A stretch of DNA of 36,330 bases, taken from the NCBI GenBank assembly GCA_001603505.1, contig LUZC01000030.1:1-36330 (forward strand), in the 5' to 3' direction. A model generated the notes under the pieces. That model was not told where the DNA came from, made no database searches, and was given only the letters and a program-made list of their open reading frames with translations. This DNA is from Bacteroidales bacterium Bact_11 (GTDB lineage: Bacteria > Bacteroidota > Bacteroidia > Bacteroidales > UBA932). A program made the translations under genes and the position numbers. Positions 15,151 to 22,822 of this stretch are shown here, in pieces (the stretch's first letter is position 1; each line of letters begins with the position of its first letter).

Positions 15151-15941
15151 CAATAGTATTTGATTTCGCGTCCTTCGAGCGCCGAAAGCAGGTTGTTGGC
15201 CATCCGGCTGGCACCGAAGCGGAAATATTTCTTGTTGAGCCAGGCCTCGCCCAGCGAATCGGCAACGATGTTCCAGTAGGTCACGGCATCTTCCGGCGTG
15301 GCGATGCCGCCGGCCGGCTTGAAACCCACCATCCGTCCCGTCTTCCCGTAGTACGCCTTGATGCAGCGGCACATGATCTGCGCGGCTTCCGGCGTGGCGG
15401 CCGGCTGCATCTTGCCGGTGGAGGTCTTGATGAAATCGGCACCGGCTTCCATGGCCAGGAACGAGGCCTGCTCGATGAGGGCGGGTTCCTTCAGCGCGCC
15501 GGTCTCCAGGATGACCTTCAGCACGACCTTCGGGTTCAGCGCCCGGATGGCCCAGCCGATTTCCACGATCTCGCGCGCGGCCTCTTCCGGACGGTTCTCC
15601 AGAAAAGCGTTCAAGGCAAGTACGATATCTACCTCGTCGGCTCCGTCGCGAACCGCGGCTTCACATTCCGCGATCTTGACCGCAAGCGGACTCTGCGAGG
15701 CGGGAAAACAACCACCTACCACAGTGACGTCCACATCCGCTTCTGTGCGCGTGCCCGCCACCGTCGCGGCGAAATTGGGATACACGCAGATCGAGGCCGG
15801 CAGCGGATAGTCGGGGAACGATTCGTGGAAACGGTTCACTTTTTCGGTCATCGCGGCGACCTTGGTGTAGGTGTCCGTGCTGTTGAGGGTGGTCAGGTCG
15901 ATCATCCCAAGCACAGCTTTGTAGATTGCTTTGTTGTCCAT
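15150..15941 (-). CDS. deoC: Deoxyribose-phosphate aldolase
   Basis: A 263-residue cytosolic class I aldolase that splits 2-deoxyribose 5-phosphate into glyceraldehyde 3-phosphate and acetaldehyde. Visible landmarks: IDLTTLN near the N-terminus, SICVYPNF, GADEVDIVLALNAFLENR, LKVILETG (with the catalytic-site lysine) and DFIKTSTGK, whose lysine forms the Schiff base, then MVGFKPAGGI. Length is close to that of the E. coli-type enzyme. It follows dtd after 12 bases and overlaps the nucleoside-type amidohydrolase gene by one base, which fits degradation of deoxynucleosides. Nothing unusual was noted in the active site. Confidence 0.96.
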   Translation of the reverse strand: MDNKAIYKAVLGMIDLTTLNSTDTYTKVAAMTEKVNRFHESFPDYPLPASICVYPNFAATVAGTRTEADVDVTVVGGCFPASQSPLAVKIAECEAAVRDGADEVDIVLALNAFLENRPEEAAREIVEIGWAIRALNPKVVLKVILETGALKEPALIEQASFLAMEAGADFIKTSTGKMQPAATPEAAQIMCRCIKAYYGKTGRMVGFKPAGGIATPEDAVTYWNIVADSLGEAWLNKKYFRFGASRMANNLLSALEGREIKYY

Positions 15942-15953
15942 ATCGTAAGATTC

Positions 15954-16406
15954 TTATTTTCTGTCTTTACTGTCGATGCAGATGGTTACCGGGCCATCGT
16001 TGACCAGAGCAACCTGCATTTCCGCTCCGAACACGCCGGTCGGAACCGGACGGCCGAGCAGTGCGACGAGCGCATCGTGGAACTTTTCGTAGAGGGGAAT
16101 GGAAATCTCCGGGCGGGCGGCAGCCACATAGGAGGGCCGGTTGCCCTTTTTCGTGGAGGCCATCAGCGTGAACTGGCTTACCAGCAGGATCTCCTCTTCC
16201 ACATCCACCACCGAGCGGTTCATCACGCCCGCTTCGTCATCGAAAATGCGGAGACCCGCGATCTTTCGGGCCGTCCAGTCGAGGTCTTCCGGACCGTCGG
16301 CCTCCTCGAAGCCACACAGCACCATCATGCCGGGACCGATGGCGGACACCCGTGACCCGTCGATAGTCACGGATGCTTCGCGTACGCGTTGAATGACTAC
16401 CCGCAT
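15954..16406 (-). CDS. dtd: D-aminoacyl-tRNA deacylase
   Basis: A 150-residue cytosolic enzyme that removes D-amino acids mischarged on tRNA. It begins MRVVIQRVREASVTIDG, the standard opening of the family, and has SQFTLMASTKKGNRPSY and NDGPVTICID, the two signature motifs (SQxT and the cross-subunit GPVT containing the Gly-cisPro). Length is that of the usual single-domain homodimer. Seven in-frame residues upstream are not family-like, so the ATG at 16406 is used. It starts one base after the stop of the DUF4296 gene and is followed by deoC, so it is carried in the long minus-strand operon without an obvious functional tie. Confidence 0.96.
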   Translation of the reverse strand: MRVVIQRVREASVTIDGSRVSAIGPGMMVLCGFEEADGPEDLDWTARKIAGLRIFDDEAGVMNRSVVDVEEEILLVSQFTLMASTKKGNRPSYVAAARPEISIPLYEKFHDALVALLGRPVPTGVFGAEMQVALVNDGPVTICIDSKDRK

Positions 16407-16407
16407 A

Positions 16408-16971
16408 TCACCGGAGCTCCTCCTCAAGCTGTTTGATATCTTTCCGCGTCATCTTTTTGCGGGTGGGCTTCTTCAGCTCCTTCTCCATTTCCATCTTTCT
16501 TTTGACCGTATCGGGATCCAGTTCTATGGCCGGTTCCGTTCCTTCGCGGATTTCCCTTTCCAGCACTTCTCCAACCGTCAGGTTTTCTTCATCATCCGCT
16601 CCGTGATCCACGGCATCACGATCACCGGCCTTGAGACCGTTCGCCTCCTGGGCCAGGCGCGACTGCACCTTCCGGAAGATCCTCTCCATCTCGCCGGGAT
16701 GCACCAAGTAATAATCGAGCGAAGAGCGAAAAACCTCTTTCGTGTAGCCGTGATTCTCGACAATAGGCAGATATACCCGCAACGAATCGAGGCCTTTGAT
16801 CGGGGATCCCGTGGATTGAATCACGTCGATACAGGCATCCGCTTCATAGAATTCACAGAACATCGCAATCATGTCGTCGGGGGAGATGATACCCTCCGGC
16901 CGGCAGCCCGTCGGCAACAGCAGGAGAAAGAGCCCGCAGGCCCACGCAAGTTTTTTCTGATGAAAACGCAT
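16408..16971 (-). CDS. DUF4296 domain lipoprotein
   Basis: A 187-residue exported protein. The N-terminus MRFHQKKLAWACGLFLLLLPTGC is a lipoprotein signal peptide with cysteine 23 as the probable lipidated residue; the lipobox has a proline at -3 and is not perfect. The next 90 residues, including ISPDDMIAMFCEFYEADA and HGYTKEVFRSSLDYYLVHPGEMERIF, match the Bacteroidetes family DUF4296. The C-terminal third is charged and rich in Glu and Lys, ending in probable coiled coil (KKPTRKKMTRKDIKQLEEELR region). Function is unknown. A TTG further upstream at 16986 is in frame but lies inside the promoter box, so the ATG at 16971 is chosen. It is the first gene of a twelve-gene run. Confidence 0.85.
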   Translation of the reverse strand: MRFHQKKLAWACGLFLLLLPTGCRPEGIISPDDMIAMFCEFYEADACIDVIQSTGSPIKGLDSLRVYLPIVENHGYTKEVFRSSLDYYLVHPGEMERIFRKVQSRLAQEANGLKAGDRDAVDHGADDEENLTVGEVLEREIREGTEPAIELDPDTVKRKMEMEKELKKPTRKKMTRKDIKQLEEELR

Positions 16972-16983
16972 AATACTAAACTT

Positions 16984-16991
16984 CAAAGTTA
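16984..16991 (-). promoter_or_regulatory. Minus-strand -7 box for the DUF4296-to-metallophosphatase operon
   Basis: On the minus strand the sequence TAACTTTG (16991-16984) matches the Bacteroidetes -7 consensus TAnnTTTG, 12 bases before the ATG at 16971. The -33 position falls on TTAG at 17014-17011, a poor match to TTTG that overlaps the -7 box of the divergent promoter. Confidence 0.5.
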
Positions 16992-17011
16992 TAAAATTTT
17001 GTGTATTTATC

Positions 17012-17019
17012 TAACTTTG
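17012..17019 (+). promoter_or_regulatory. Plus-strand -7 box for the divergent membrane-protein genes
   Basis: The plus strand reads TAACTTTG, again a full match to TAnnTTTG, ending seven bases before the ATG at 17027. Transcription starting at the usual distance would give an almost leaderless message. The -33 region falls on the minus-strand -7 box (about 16989-16992) and is not a good TTTG. Confidence 0.45.
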
Positions 17020-17026
17020 TACCGCA

Positions 17027-17953
17027 ATGAGAAGGACAATTGGTGAATTCGCGACTTTTCTCGCCGTCATTTTGCTGCTGGTGCTCTACGAGTGGGCTGG
17101 GTGGCAATGCGGCACAGCCCCTGAGAGGCCCTTTTCCGCCGGCCTGCTGGCAGCGATTCTCCTTATAGCAACAGCCCTGGTCCTGCACCTTACGGCCGAC
17201 CGTGCCTTGTGCGAGATGAGCCTCGTTGTCCCCTTCTCATTCCTGATCCTGGCAACAGCCAATCCCGCAGCCTTGTACTACACTCCGCTGCACACCGCCG
17301 CACTGCTGCTGGCACTCAGCCTGTTCTTCCTCCTCGATTACTGTGCTTCCCACCCCACGATGGGCAACCTCATCGCAACCGGACTCACGCTGGGTGCAAG
17401 TGCCCTGTTCTTCCCCCCGCTGCTGTGGCTTGCGCCTTTTTACGGAGCCCTGGCCATCGGCCGGACCGAAGACAAAGTAAGATTCTTCGTCGCCGGAGTG
17501 CTGGCGGTTGCTTTGCCGCTGGCAGCCGGCATCGGGGTGCAATCGCTGTTGAGGACGGGCACTCCCGGCGCTTTCCTGCCAGATTTATGGCTTCGGATGA
17601 CGGATGTCGTACGCCCGGTATTCCTCTATTCAGCAGCTACGCTCTGCCGCATTTTCCTGACAGTGCTCGTGGCGGTCCTCGCCATCGTCCGAATGCTGAA
17701 ACGCACCCACACCTATCGCACGGCGCAATTCCGTGCGATGAATCGGCTCATCCTGCTGACACTGCTCATCGCACTGCTTGCACTGCTGTTCCTCTCCGAC
17801 GGAAAGCAGCCCGCAGGACTCATCACCACACTGCCCGTGGCCCTGCTCCTCAACGACCTGCTGGGCCATCCCGACCATCGGAAAGGTACGTTTACCCTGA
17901 TTATCACCCTCATCCTTTTGCTCGTGGCCGAGCGCATCTCCTATTTCGTATAA
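17027..17953 (+). CDS. Unrecognised polytopic membrane protein
   Basis: A 308-residue hydrophobic protein that I cannot assign to a characterised family. It contains about eight to ten probable membrane helices (for example FATFLAVILLLVLYEWAGW, PFSFLILATANPAALYY, LLALSLFFLLDYC, LFFPPLLWLAPFYGALAIG, FLTVLVAVLAIVRML and LILLTLLIALLALLFL) joined by short loops. A basic segment KRTHTYRTAQFRAMNRL lies between late helices. The overall style resembles the uncharacterised polytopic proteins common in Bacteroidales. No catalytic or transport motif is visible. It is the first of two plus-strand genes in a window otherwise transcribed leftward and is divergent from the DUF4296 operon. Confidence 0.75.
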   Translation: MRRTIGEFATFLAVILLLVLYEWAGWQCGTAPERPFSAGLLAAILLIATALVLHLTADRALCEMSLVVPFSFLILATANPAALYYTPLHTAALLLALSLFFLLDYCASHPTMGNLIATGLTLGASALFFPPLLWLAPFYGALAIGRTEDKVRFFVAGVLAVALPLAAGIGVQSLLRTGTPGAFLPDLWLRMTDVVRPVFLYSAATLCRIFLTVLVAVLAIVRMLKRTHTYRTAQFRAMNRLILLTLLIALLALLFLSDGKQPAGLITTLPVALLLNDLLGHPDHRKGTFTLIITLILLLVAERISYFV

Positions 17954-17969
17954 TCAACTCATTCCCTAT

Positions 17970-18428
17970 ATGAAAAAGATCATTCGCATCCTGATCATCA
18001 TTGCAGTGCTGGCACTGGCCATCTTCTGCTATTTCCGCTTCTATTTCGTGTTCGGCGAAGGGGTCCGCAGCGGAGAACTCAACTACGTGGTCCACAAAGG
18101 CCTGATCTGGAAAACCTATGAAGGCAAGCTGATCCAGACCGGCATTAAGGCGCACACCACCGGTGTTCAGTCCAACACATTCGATTTTTCCATCGTCGAC
18201 GAGGAAATCGCACAAAGACTGATGACCGAAAGCGGCAAGGTGATGGATCTCCACTACAAGGAGTATTTCGGCCGTCTTCCCTGGCGGGGCCATACGAAGT
18301 ACATCGTCGACGACATCCTCAGCATCAAGGAGAAAAACACCACCATCGACGACCAGAACATAGATGTCCTGAGCACCATCGCACCGGGTACCGACGGCTC
18401 CGACACGGTGATCCCCGGATTATACTAG
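17970..18428 (+). CDS. Small membrane-anchored conserved protein, function unknown
   Basis: A 152-residue protein with one N-terminal membrane helix (MKKIIRILIIIAVLALAIFC) and a soluble, probably periplasmic, domain. Features that look conserved are FGEGVRSGELNYVVHKG, WKTYEGKLIQTG, NTFDFSIVDEEIA and WRGHTKYIVDDI. I have seen proteins of this look in many Bacteroidales genomes without a known role. It lies 16 bases after the polytopic membrane protein, so the two probably form one transcript. Its TAG stop shares the CTAG palindrome with the stop of the convergent UbiA gene, an overlap of three to four bases. Confidence 0.75.
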   Translation: MKKIIRILIIIAVLALAIFCYFRFYFVFGEGVRSGELNYVVHKGLIWKTYEGKLIQTGIKAHTTGVQSNTFDFSIVDEEIAQRLMTESGKVMDLHYKEYFGRLPWRGHTKYIVDDILSIKEKNTTIDDQNIDVLSTIAPGTDGSDTVIPGLY

Positions 18429-19291
18429 AGCAAGACCGAAAGGTAGACCATCACGCAGAAAACGAGGGATGCCAGGCCGTTGGCGGTAAAGAAAGCCGCG
18501 TTGAGCCGCGAGAGGTCCTTCGGTGAGATGATGCGATGCTGATAGACGAGCATCGCCATGAAGAAGACGCCGGCAGCGATGCCCCAGGCGTCCGTAAGGC
18601 CGGCCTGTATCAGGAACAGCGGCACCAGTGCGAATTCCGGCAGGTGCACGCACCGGGCAATGACCATAGCGCGCCTGCGCCCGAACCGCTGCGGGATGGA
18701 ATGCAGCCCCTGCGCGCGGTCAACCTCCTCATCGGCGAGCGCATACAGGATGTCGAAACCGCTCGACCAAAAAAATACCATCAGGGCCAGCAGGGCCACG
18801 GGCCAGGTCAGAAAGCCCGTCACGGCAATGAACGCACCCACCGGCGCGATGCAGAGCGCCGCCCCCACGCCGAAATGGCAGAGCCAGGTGAAACGCTTCA
18901 AGTAGCTGTAGCCCAGCAAAAACACCAGCGCCACGAACGACAACCCGCCACAGAGCGGATTGATGGTAAAGGCCACCGCCACGAACAACACGACATTGAT
19001 AAGGGTGAATACCAGCGCCTGCCGCGGCGATATCCGGCCGGCGGGGATATCACGGCTCTCCGTGCGCGGATTGCGCGCATCGATTTCCCGGTCGGCGTAG
19101 CGGTTGAATCCCATGGCCGCACTGCGGGCAAAGACCATGCAGCCCAGGATCTGAAGCAGCAGCACCCACGTGAAGTGCGCGTCAGGCTCCTGCAGCGCCA
19201 GAACGAAACCCACCAGCGCAAACGGCAGGGCGAAGACCGTATGCGCGAACTTCACCAGCGAGGCGTAGCGTTGTATTCCTGAAAAAGCCAT
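18425..19291 (-). CDS. UbiA-family polyprenyltransferase (probable menaquinone pathway, MqnP-like)
   Basis: A 288-residue membrane prenyltransferase. Two aspartate-rich motifs are visible: NRYADREIDARNPRTESR, holding NxxxDxxxD after the second helix, and DILYALADEEVDRAQGLHS, holding the second DxxxD. About eight hydrophobic segments follow the usual UbiA pattern. The sequence style matches the group labelled UbiA-like 4-hydroxybenzoate prenyltransferases in organisms that lack ubiquinone, where the enzyme is thought to act in the futalosine route to menaquinone (MqnP); the substrate is inferred. Sixteen upstream in-frame residues fall in the palindromic element, so the ATG at 19291 is taken as start. 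It ends overlapping the convergent plus-strand gene at CTAG. Confidence 0.9.
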   Translation of the reverse strand: MAFSGIQRYASLVKFAHTVFALPFALVGFVLALQEPDAHFTWVLLLQILGCMVFARSAAMGFNRYADREIDARNPRTESRDIPAGRISPRQALVFTLINVVLFVAVAFTINPLCGGLSFVALVFLLGYSYLKRFTWLCHFGVGAALCIAPVGAFIAVTGFLTWPVALLALMVFFWSSGFDILYALADEEVDRAQGLHSIPQRFGRRRAMVIARCVHLPEFALVPLFLIQAGLTDAWGIAAGVFFMAMLVYQHRIISPKDLSRLNAAFFTANGLASLVFCVMVYLSVLL

Positions 19292-19298
19292 TGTTGGT

Positions 19299-19397
19299 AA
19301 TAATAAGCGATTGTCCCTTTCAAGACCGTCTGCGCCCACGCAGTCGTGAGCGGGAGGGGCCCAAAACGCAGTTTTGGGAAGGACATCGCTTATTATT
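19299..19397. repeat. 99-base palindromic element with two internal hairpins between pheT and the UbiA gene
   Basis: Outer arms AATAATAAGCGATTGTCC (19299-19316) and GGACATCGCTTATTATT (19381-19397) pair over 17 bases with one bulged T. Inside are two perfect hairpins: CTGCG-CCCA-CGCAG (19330-19343) and CCCAAAAC-GCA-GTTTTGGG (19360-19378). Folded as RNA this is a three-way junction; as DNA it looks like a small element with terminal inverted repeats. The right arm touches the pheT stop codon. It has no T-run and so is not a standard terminator. The outer arms align with those of the palindrome at 520-558 (TAAT..GCGA..), suggesting one repeat family. No target-site duplication was found. Confidence 0.7.
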
Positions 19398-21856
19398 CAT
19401 CGCAAAATCGCGCCGAATTTATTCTCGAAGGTCTTCAGCAGTTTGGCCATCGTGGCCTCGACGGCGGCGTCGGTGAGGGTCTTCTCCTCGTCCTGCAGCG
19501 TGAAGCTGATGGCATACTGCTTCTTGTCGGAGAGAATCTTCGGGCCACGGTACACGTCGAACAGGTTCACCTGCCGCAGGATGCCGCGGGCCGTCTGGAA
19601 CGCCGTCTTGCGGATGTCGGCAAACGACACGTTCTCGTCGAGCAGCAGTGCCAGATCGCGACGCACCTCCGGGAAGCGCGGCAGCTCCTTGTACTTGATC
19701 TTGTCGCGCCTGACCAGCTCGAACAGCACCGGCCAGTCGATTTCGGCAAGGAACACCGGCTGCTTGATGTCGAACTTCTTGAGTAACGGCGTAGCCACCG
19801 TGCCGGCCACGGCAAGCCGCTTGCCCTGCAGCTTGTAGGTCAGGCCCTCGGCGAACAGGTCGGCCGGAGCCGCCTCCGTCTCCAAGTCGTAGATATTGGC
19901 CTTGAAACGCTGAAGCAGCAGTTCCAGATAACCTTTGAGCGCGAAATAGTTCCCCGCCCCAATCTCGTTTCGCCACGACTTGGCGCCCGGTCCGGTGACC
20001 ACCATGCAGAGCCGCATGGCCTCGTGATAGCTGCGCAAGTCGGCCACCGGATTCTCGGCGCCGTCCTTCGGGCTGAATGCATAGCAGTTGCCGATCTCGA
20101 AGAGCTTCAGGTTGTTGTTCTGGTGGTTGATGTTGCGCGCCACCACTTCGAGCGCGTTGAAAATGAGCGTCTGGCGCATCACGTTCAAGTCGCTGCTGAG
20201 CGGATTGACGATGTACACGAGGGCGTCGGCCGGATAAGTCTTGAGCTTGTCGTAGTACTCCCCTTTCGTGAGCGAATTGTTCATGATCTCCACGAATCCG
20301 CGGTCGGCGAGCAGGTCGGACATGGTCTTGCGCACCGCTTCCGGATCGGGGTGGGCCGAAGGATTGATGGAAGCCTTCATGCTCACCGGGAGCTCGATAT
20401 TGTTGTAGCCGTAGATGCGGAGCACTTCCTCCACCACGTCGCATTCGCGCGTCACGTCGACGCGATAGGCAGGAACGGCAACTTCGCATCCGGATGCCGT
20501 TGCGGAGAGGATTTCGAAATCGAGGCTTTCCAGGATAGCACGGTAGGTGTCTGCCGGCAGTTCCTTGCCGATGAGGCCGTTCATCCGTCCATAGGAAAGG
20601 TCGATGCGATGTTTTTCGAATGGCTTCGCGCAAATTTCCTGCGGATGGCCCACCACCCGGGCACCGGCCAGTTCCTGGATAAGCAGGGCGGCGCGACGGC
20701 CGGCCGTCATCGTGGCGGTCGGGTCGATGCCACGCTCGTAGCGGAACGAAGCGTCGGTCTTCAGGCCGTGGCGCTTCGACGTCTTGCGGATCGACACGGG
20801 ATTGAAATAGGCCGCCTCGAGGAACACCTCGGTGGTCGCCTCCGTCACACCGGAATCTTCACCGCCGAACACGCCGGCGATGCACATCGGCTTCACGGCA
20901 TCACAGATCATCAGGTCGTCGCCGCTGAGGGTGCGTTCCACGCCGTCGAGCGTGGTGAAGAGACATCCGGGCTTGCTGCGCCGCACCACCACCTTGCGAC
21001 CGGCAATCTTAGCCGCGTCGAACGCGTGGAGCGGATGGCCCATCTCATTGAGCACGAAATTGGTGATGTCCACGATATTGTTGATCGGCCGCTGGCCGAT
21101 GGCCACGAGCCGTTCCTTGAGCCAGTCGGGCGAAGGACCCACCTTCACGTCGGTGAGCGTTATGCCGATGTAGCGAGGCGCCAGGTCGGGATCTTCCACC
21201 GACACGGGGATTTCCTCGCCCGCACCGGGCTTGAAACCGCTCACGTCGGGCAGCGACCATTCCACCGGGATGCCGTTCTGCCTGCAATAGGCATACAGGT
21301 CGCGCGCCACGCCGATATGGCTCGCACCGTCGACGCGGTTCGGCGTCAGACCGATCTCGAACACGGTGTCTTCCTTTAGTTGCAACTGCTCTTTGGCAGG
21401 CGTGCCGGGCACGGCGGCCGGATCGAGCACGAGGATGCCCGAATGGTCGTTTCCGATGCCGAGCTCGTCTTCGGCGCAGATCATGCCGAGGCTCTCCACG
21501 CCGCGGATCTTGGAGCGTTTGATCTTGAACGTGCTGCCGTCGTCGGTCGGGAGTTCTGTGCCCACGGTGGCCAGCAGGACTTTCTGTCCCTGCGCCACAT
21601 TGGGCGCGCCGCACACGACCTGAAGCAGGTCGGGAGCACCTGTGTTGAGCCGGGTAATGTGCAGATGGTCAGAGTCGGGATGCTCCACGCATTCCACGAC
21701 TTCAGCGACGATGACGCCGGCGAGGCCGCCCGGAATCTGTTCGACGGTTTCCACGTGTTCGACTTCCAGACCTGTGGAGGTCAGGATCTCCGCCACCTTT
21801 TCAGCACTGAGGTCGAACTTCAGGTAATCTTTAAGCCAATTGAATGATATAGTCAT
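19397..21856 (-). CDS. pheT: Phenylalanine-tRNA ligase beta subunit
   Basis: An 819-residue subunit of the cytosolic (alpha-beta)2 enzyme. The N-terminal ferredoxin-like part (MTISFNWLKDYL, typical) is followed by a tRNA-binding EMAP-like domain (about 40-150; VECVEHPDSDHLHITRLN, LQVVCGAPNV). The B3/B4 editing domain spans about 210-400 (INNIVDITNFVLNEMGHPLHAFDA region), the B5 domain about 405-475 and the catalytic-like core follows. An anticodon-binding FDX-ACB domain closes the protein (about 725-819; FPEVRRDLALLLDE). Length is normal for a bacterial PheT. The alpha subunit gene is not in this window. It starts 11 bases after ftsY and its stop abuts a palindromic element. Confidence 0.97.
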   Translation of the reverse strand: MTISFNWLKDYLKFDLSAEKVAEILTSTGLEVEHVETVEQIPGGLAGVIVAEVVECVEHPDSDHLHITRLNTGAPDLLQVVCGAPNVAQGQKVLLATVGTELPTDDGSTFKIKRSKIRGVESLGMICAEDELGIGNDHSGILVLDPAAVPGTPAKEQLQLKEDTVFEIGLTPNRVDGASHIGVARDLYAYCRQNGIPVEWSLPDVSGFKPGAGEEIPVSVEDPDLAPRYIGITLTDVKVGPSPDWLKERLVAIGQRPINNIVDITNFVLNEMGHPLHAFDAAKIAGRKVVVRRSKPGCLFTTLDGVERTLSGDDLMICDAVKPMCIAGVFGGEDSGVTEATTEVFLEAAYFNPVSIRKTSKRHGLKTDASFRYERGIDPTATMTAGRRAALLIQELAGARVVGHPQEICAKPFEKHRIDLSYGRMNGLIGKELPADTYRAILESLDFEILSATASGCEVAVPAYRVDVTRECDVVEEVLRIYGYNNIELPVSMKASINPSAHPDPEAVRKTMSDLLADRGFVEIMNNSLTKGEYYDKLKTYPADALVYIVNPLSSDLNVMRQTLIFNALEVVARNINHQNNNLKLFEIGNCYAFSPKDGAENPVADLRSYHEAMRLCMVVTGPGAKSWRNEIGAGNYFALKGYLELLLQRFKANIYDLETEAAPADLFAEGLTYKLQGKRLAVAGTVATPLLKKFDIKQPVFLAEIDWPVLFELVRRDKIKYKELPRFPEVRRDLALLLDENVSFADIRKTAFQTARGILRQVNLFDVYRGPKILSDKKQYAISFTLQDEEKTLTDAAVEATMAKLLKTFENKFGAILR

Positions 21857-21867
21857 AGCGCAAATTA

Positions 21868-22821
21868 TTATTCAAACAACGATTCAACGAATTCTTTCTT
21901 GTCGAACAGCTTCAGGTCGTCGATCTTTTCGCCGACGCCGATGAATTTGATCGGGATCTTGAACTGGTCGCTGATGCCGATCACCACGCCGCCCTTGGCG
22001 GTGCCGTCGAGCTTGGTGACGGCCAGTGCCGTCACGTCGGTGGCACGGGTGAACTCCTTCGCCTGCAGGAACCCGTTCTGGCCGGTCGAACCGTCAATCA
22101 CCAGCAGCACCTCGTGCGGGGCGTCGGGCACGACCTTCTTCATCACGTTCTTGATCTTGGTCAGCTCGTTCATCAGGTTTACCTTGTTGTGCAGGCGGCC
22201 GGCCGTGTCGACAATCACCACGTCGGCATCGCGGGCCACGGCGCTCTTGACGGTGTCATACGCCACGGAGGCGGGATCGGAACCCATCTCCTGCTTGACG
22301 ATGTCGACGCCTGCACGCTCGGCCCAGATGACGAGCTGGTCAACAGCGGCGGCACGGAACGTATCGGCGGCGCCCAGCACCACCTTCTTCCCCTGCGCCT
22401 TGAGCTGGGAAGCCAGCTTGCCGATGGTCGTGGTCTTGCCTACGCCATTGACGCCCACCACCATGATCACATAGGGCTTCTTCGAAAAATCAAAAGGCTC
22501 GGCACTCTTCCCGTCGGCCGCCGCGTCGAGCAGGGCGATGATCTCTTCGCAGAGATAGCGGTTCACCTCTTCCGCGTTGAGATACTTGTCGCGGGCCACG
22601 CGCGCTTCCAGCCGTTCGATGATGTTCTGCGTGGTCTCCACGCCGACATCCGAGGCGATGAGCACCTCTTCGAGCGAGTCGAGCACTTCGTCGTCGACCA
22701 CGCTCTTGCCGGCGATGGCATAGGAAAGTTTCTCGAACAGCGACCGCTTGGTTTTCTCCAGGCCGCCTTCGAGCGCGCTTTCCGGCTCCTTATCCTTTTT
22801 CTTCCAATTGAAAAGTCCCAT
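21868..22821 (-). CDS. ftsY: Signal recognition particle receptor FtsY
   Basis: A 317-residue SRP-family GTPase that receives ribosome-SRP complexes at the inner membrane. It starts MGLFNWKKKDKEPE; the N domain occupies residues to about 100 and the G domain follows with GVNGVGKTTTIGKL (P-loop), DTFRAAA, DTAGRLHN and TKLDGTAKGG. The long acidic A domain of E. coli FtsY is absent, which is usual in Bacteroidetes and several other phyla. The open frame continues some 79 codons upstream but those residues are a shadow of the racemase gene, so the ATG at 22821 is used. It begins one base after the racemase stop. Confidence 0.97.
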   Translation of the reverse strand: MGLFNWKKKDKEPESALEGGLEKTKRSLFEKLSYAIAGKSVVDDEVLDSLEEVLIASDVGVETTQNIIERLEARVARDKYLNAEEVNRYLCEEIIALLDAAADGKSAEPFDFSKKPYVIMVVGVNGVGKTTTIGKLASQLKAQGKKVVLGAADTFRAAAVDQLVIWAERAGVDIVKQEMGSDPASVAYDTVKSAVARDADVVIVDTAGRLHNKVNLMNELTKIKNVMKKVVPDAPHEVLLVIDGSTGQNGFLQAKEFTRATDVTALAVTKLDGTAKGGVVIGISDQFKIPIKFIGVGEKIDDLKLFDKKEFVESLFE

Positions 22822-22822
22822 A

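Noticed and set aside
16998-17001. TTTG as a -33 box for the plus-strand promoter
   Set aside because: Only 10 bases from the -7 box; Bacteroidetes promoters need about 19-21.
19360-19378. CCCAAAAC-GCA-GTTTTGGG hairpin as a rho-independent terminator for pheT
   Set aside because: No run of T follows on the minus strand (CCCCTCCCGC follows), and it is nested in a larger palindrome.
21868-22821. FtsY truncated at the N-terminus
   Set aside because: Absence of the long acidic A domain is normal for this phylum; the NG core is complete.
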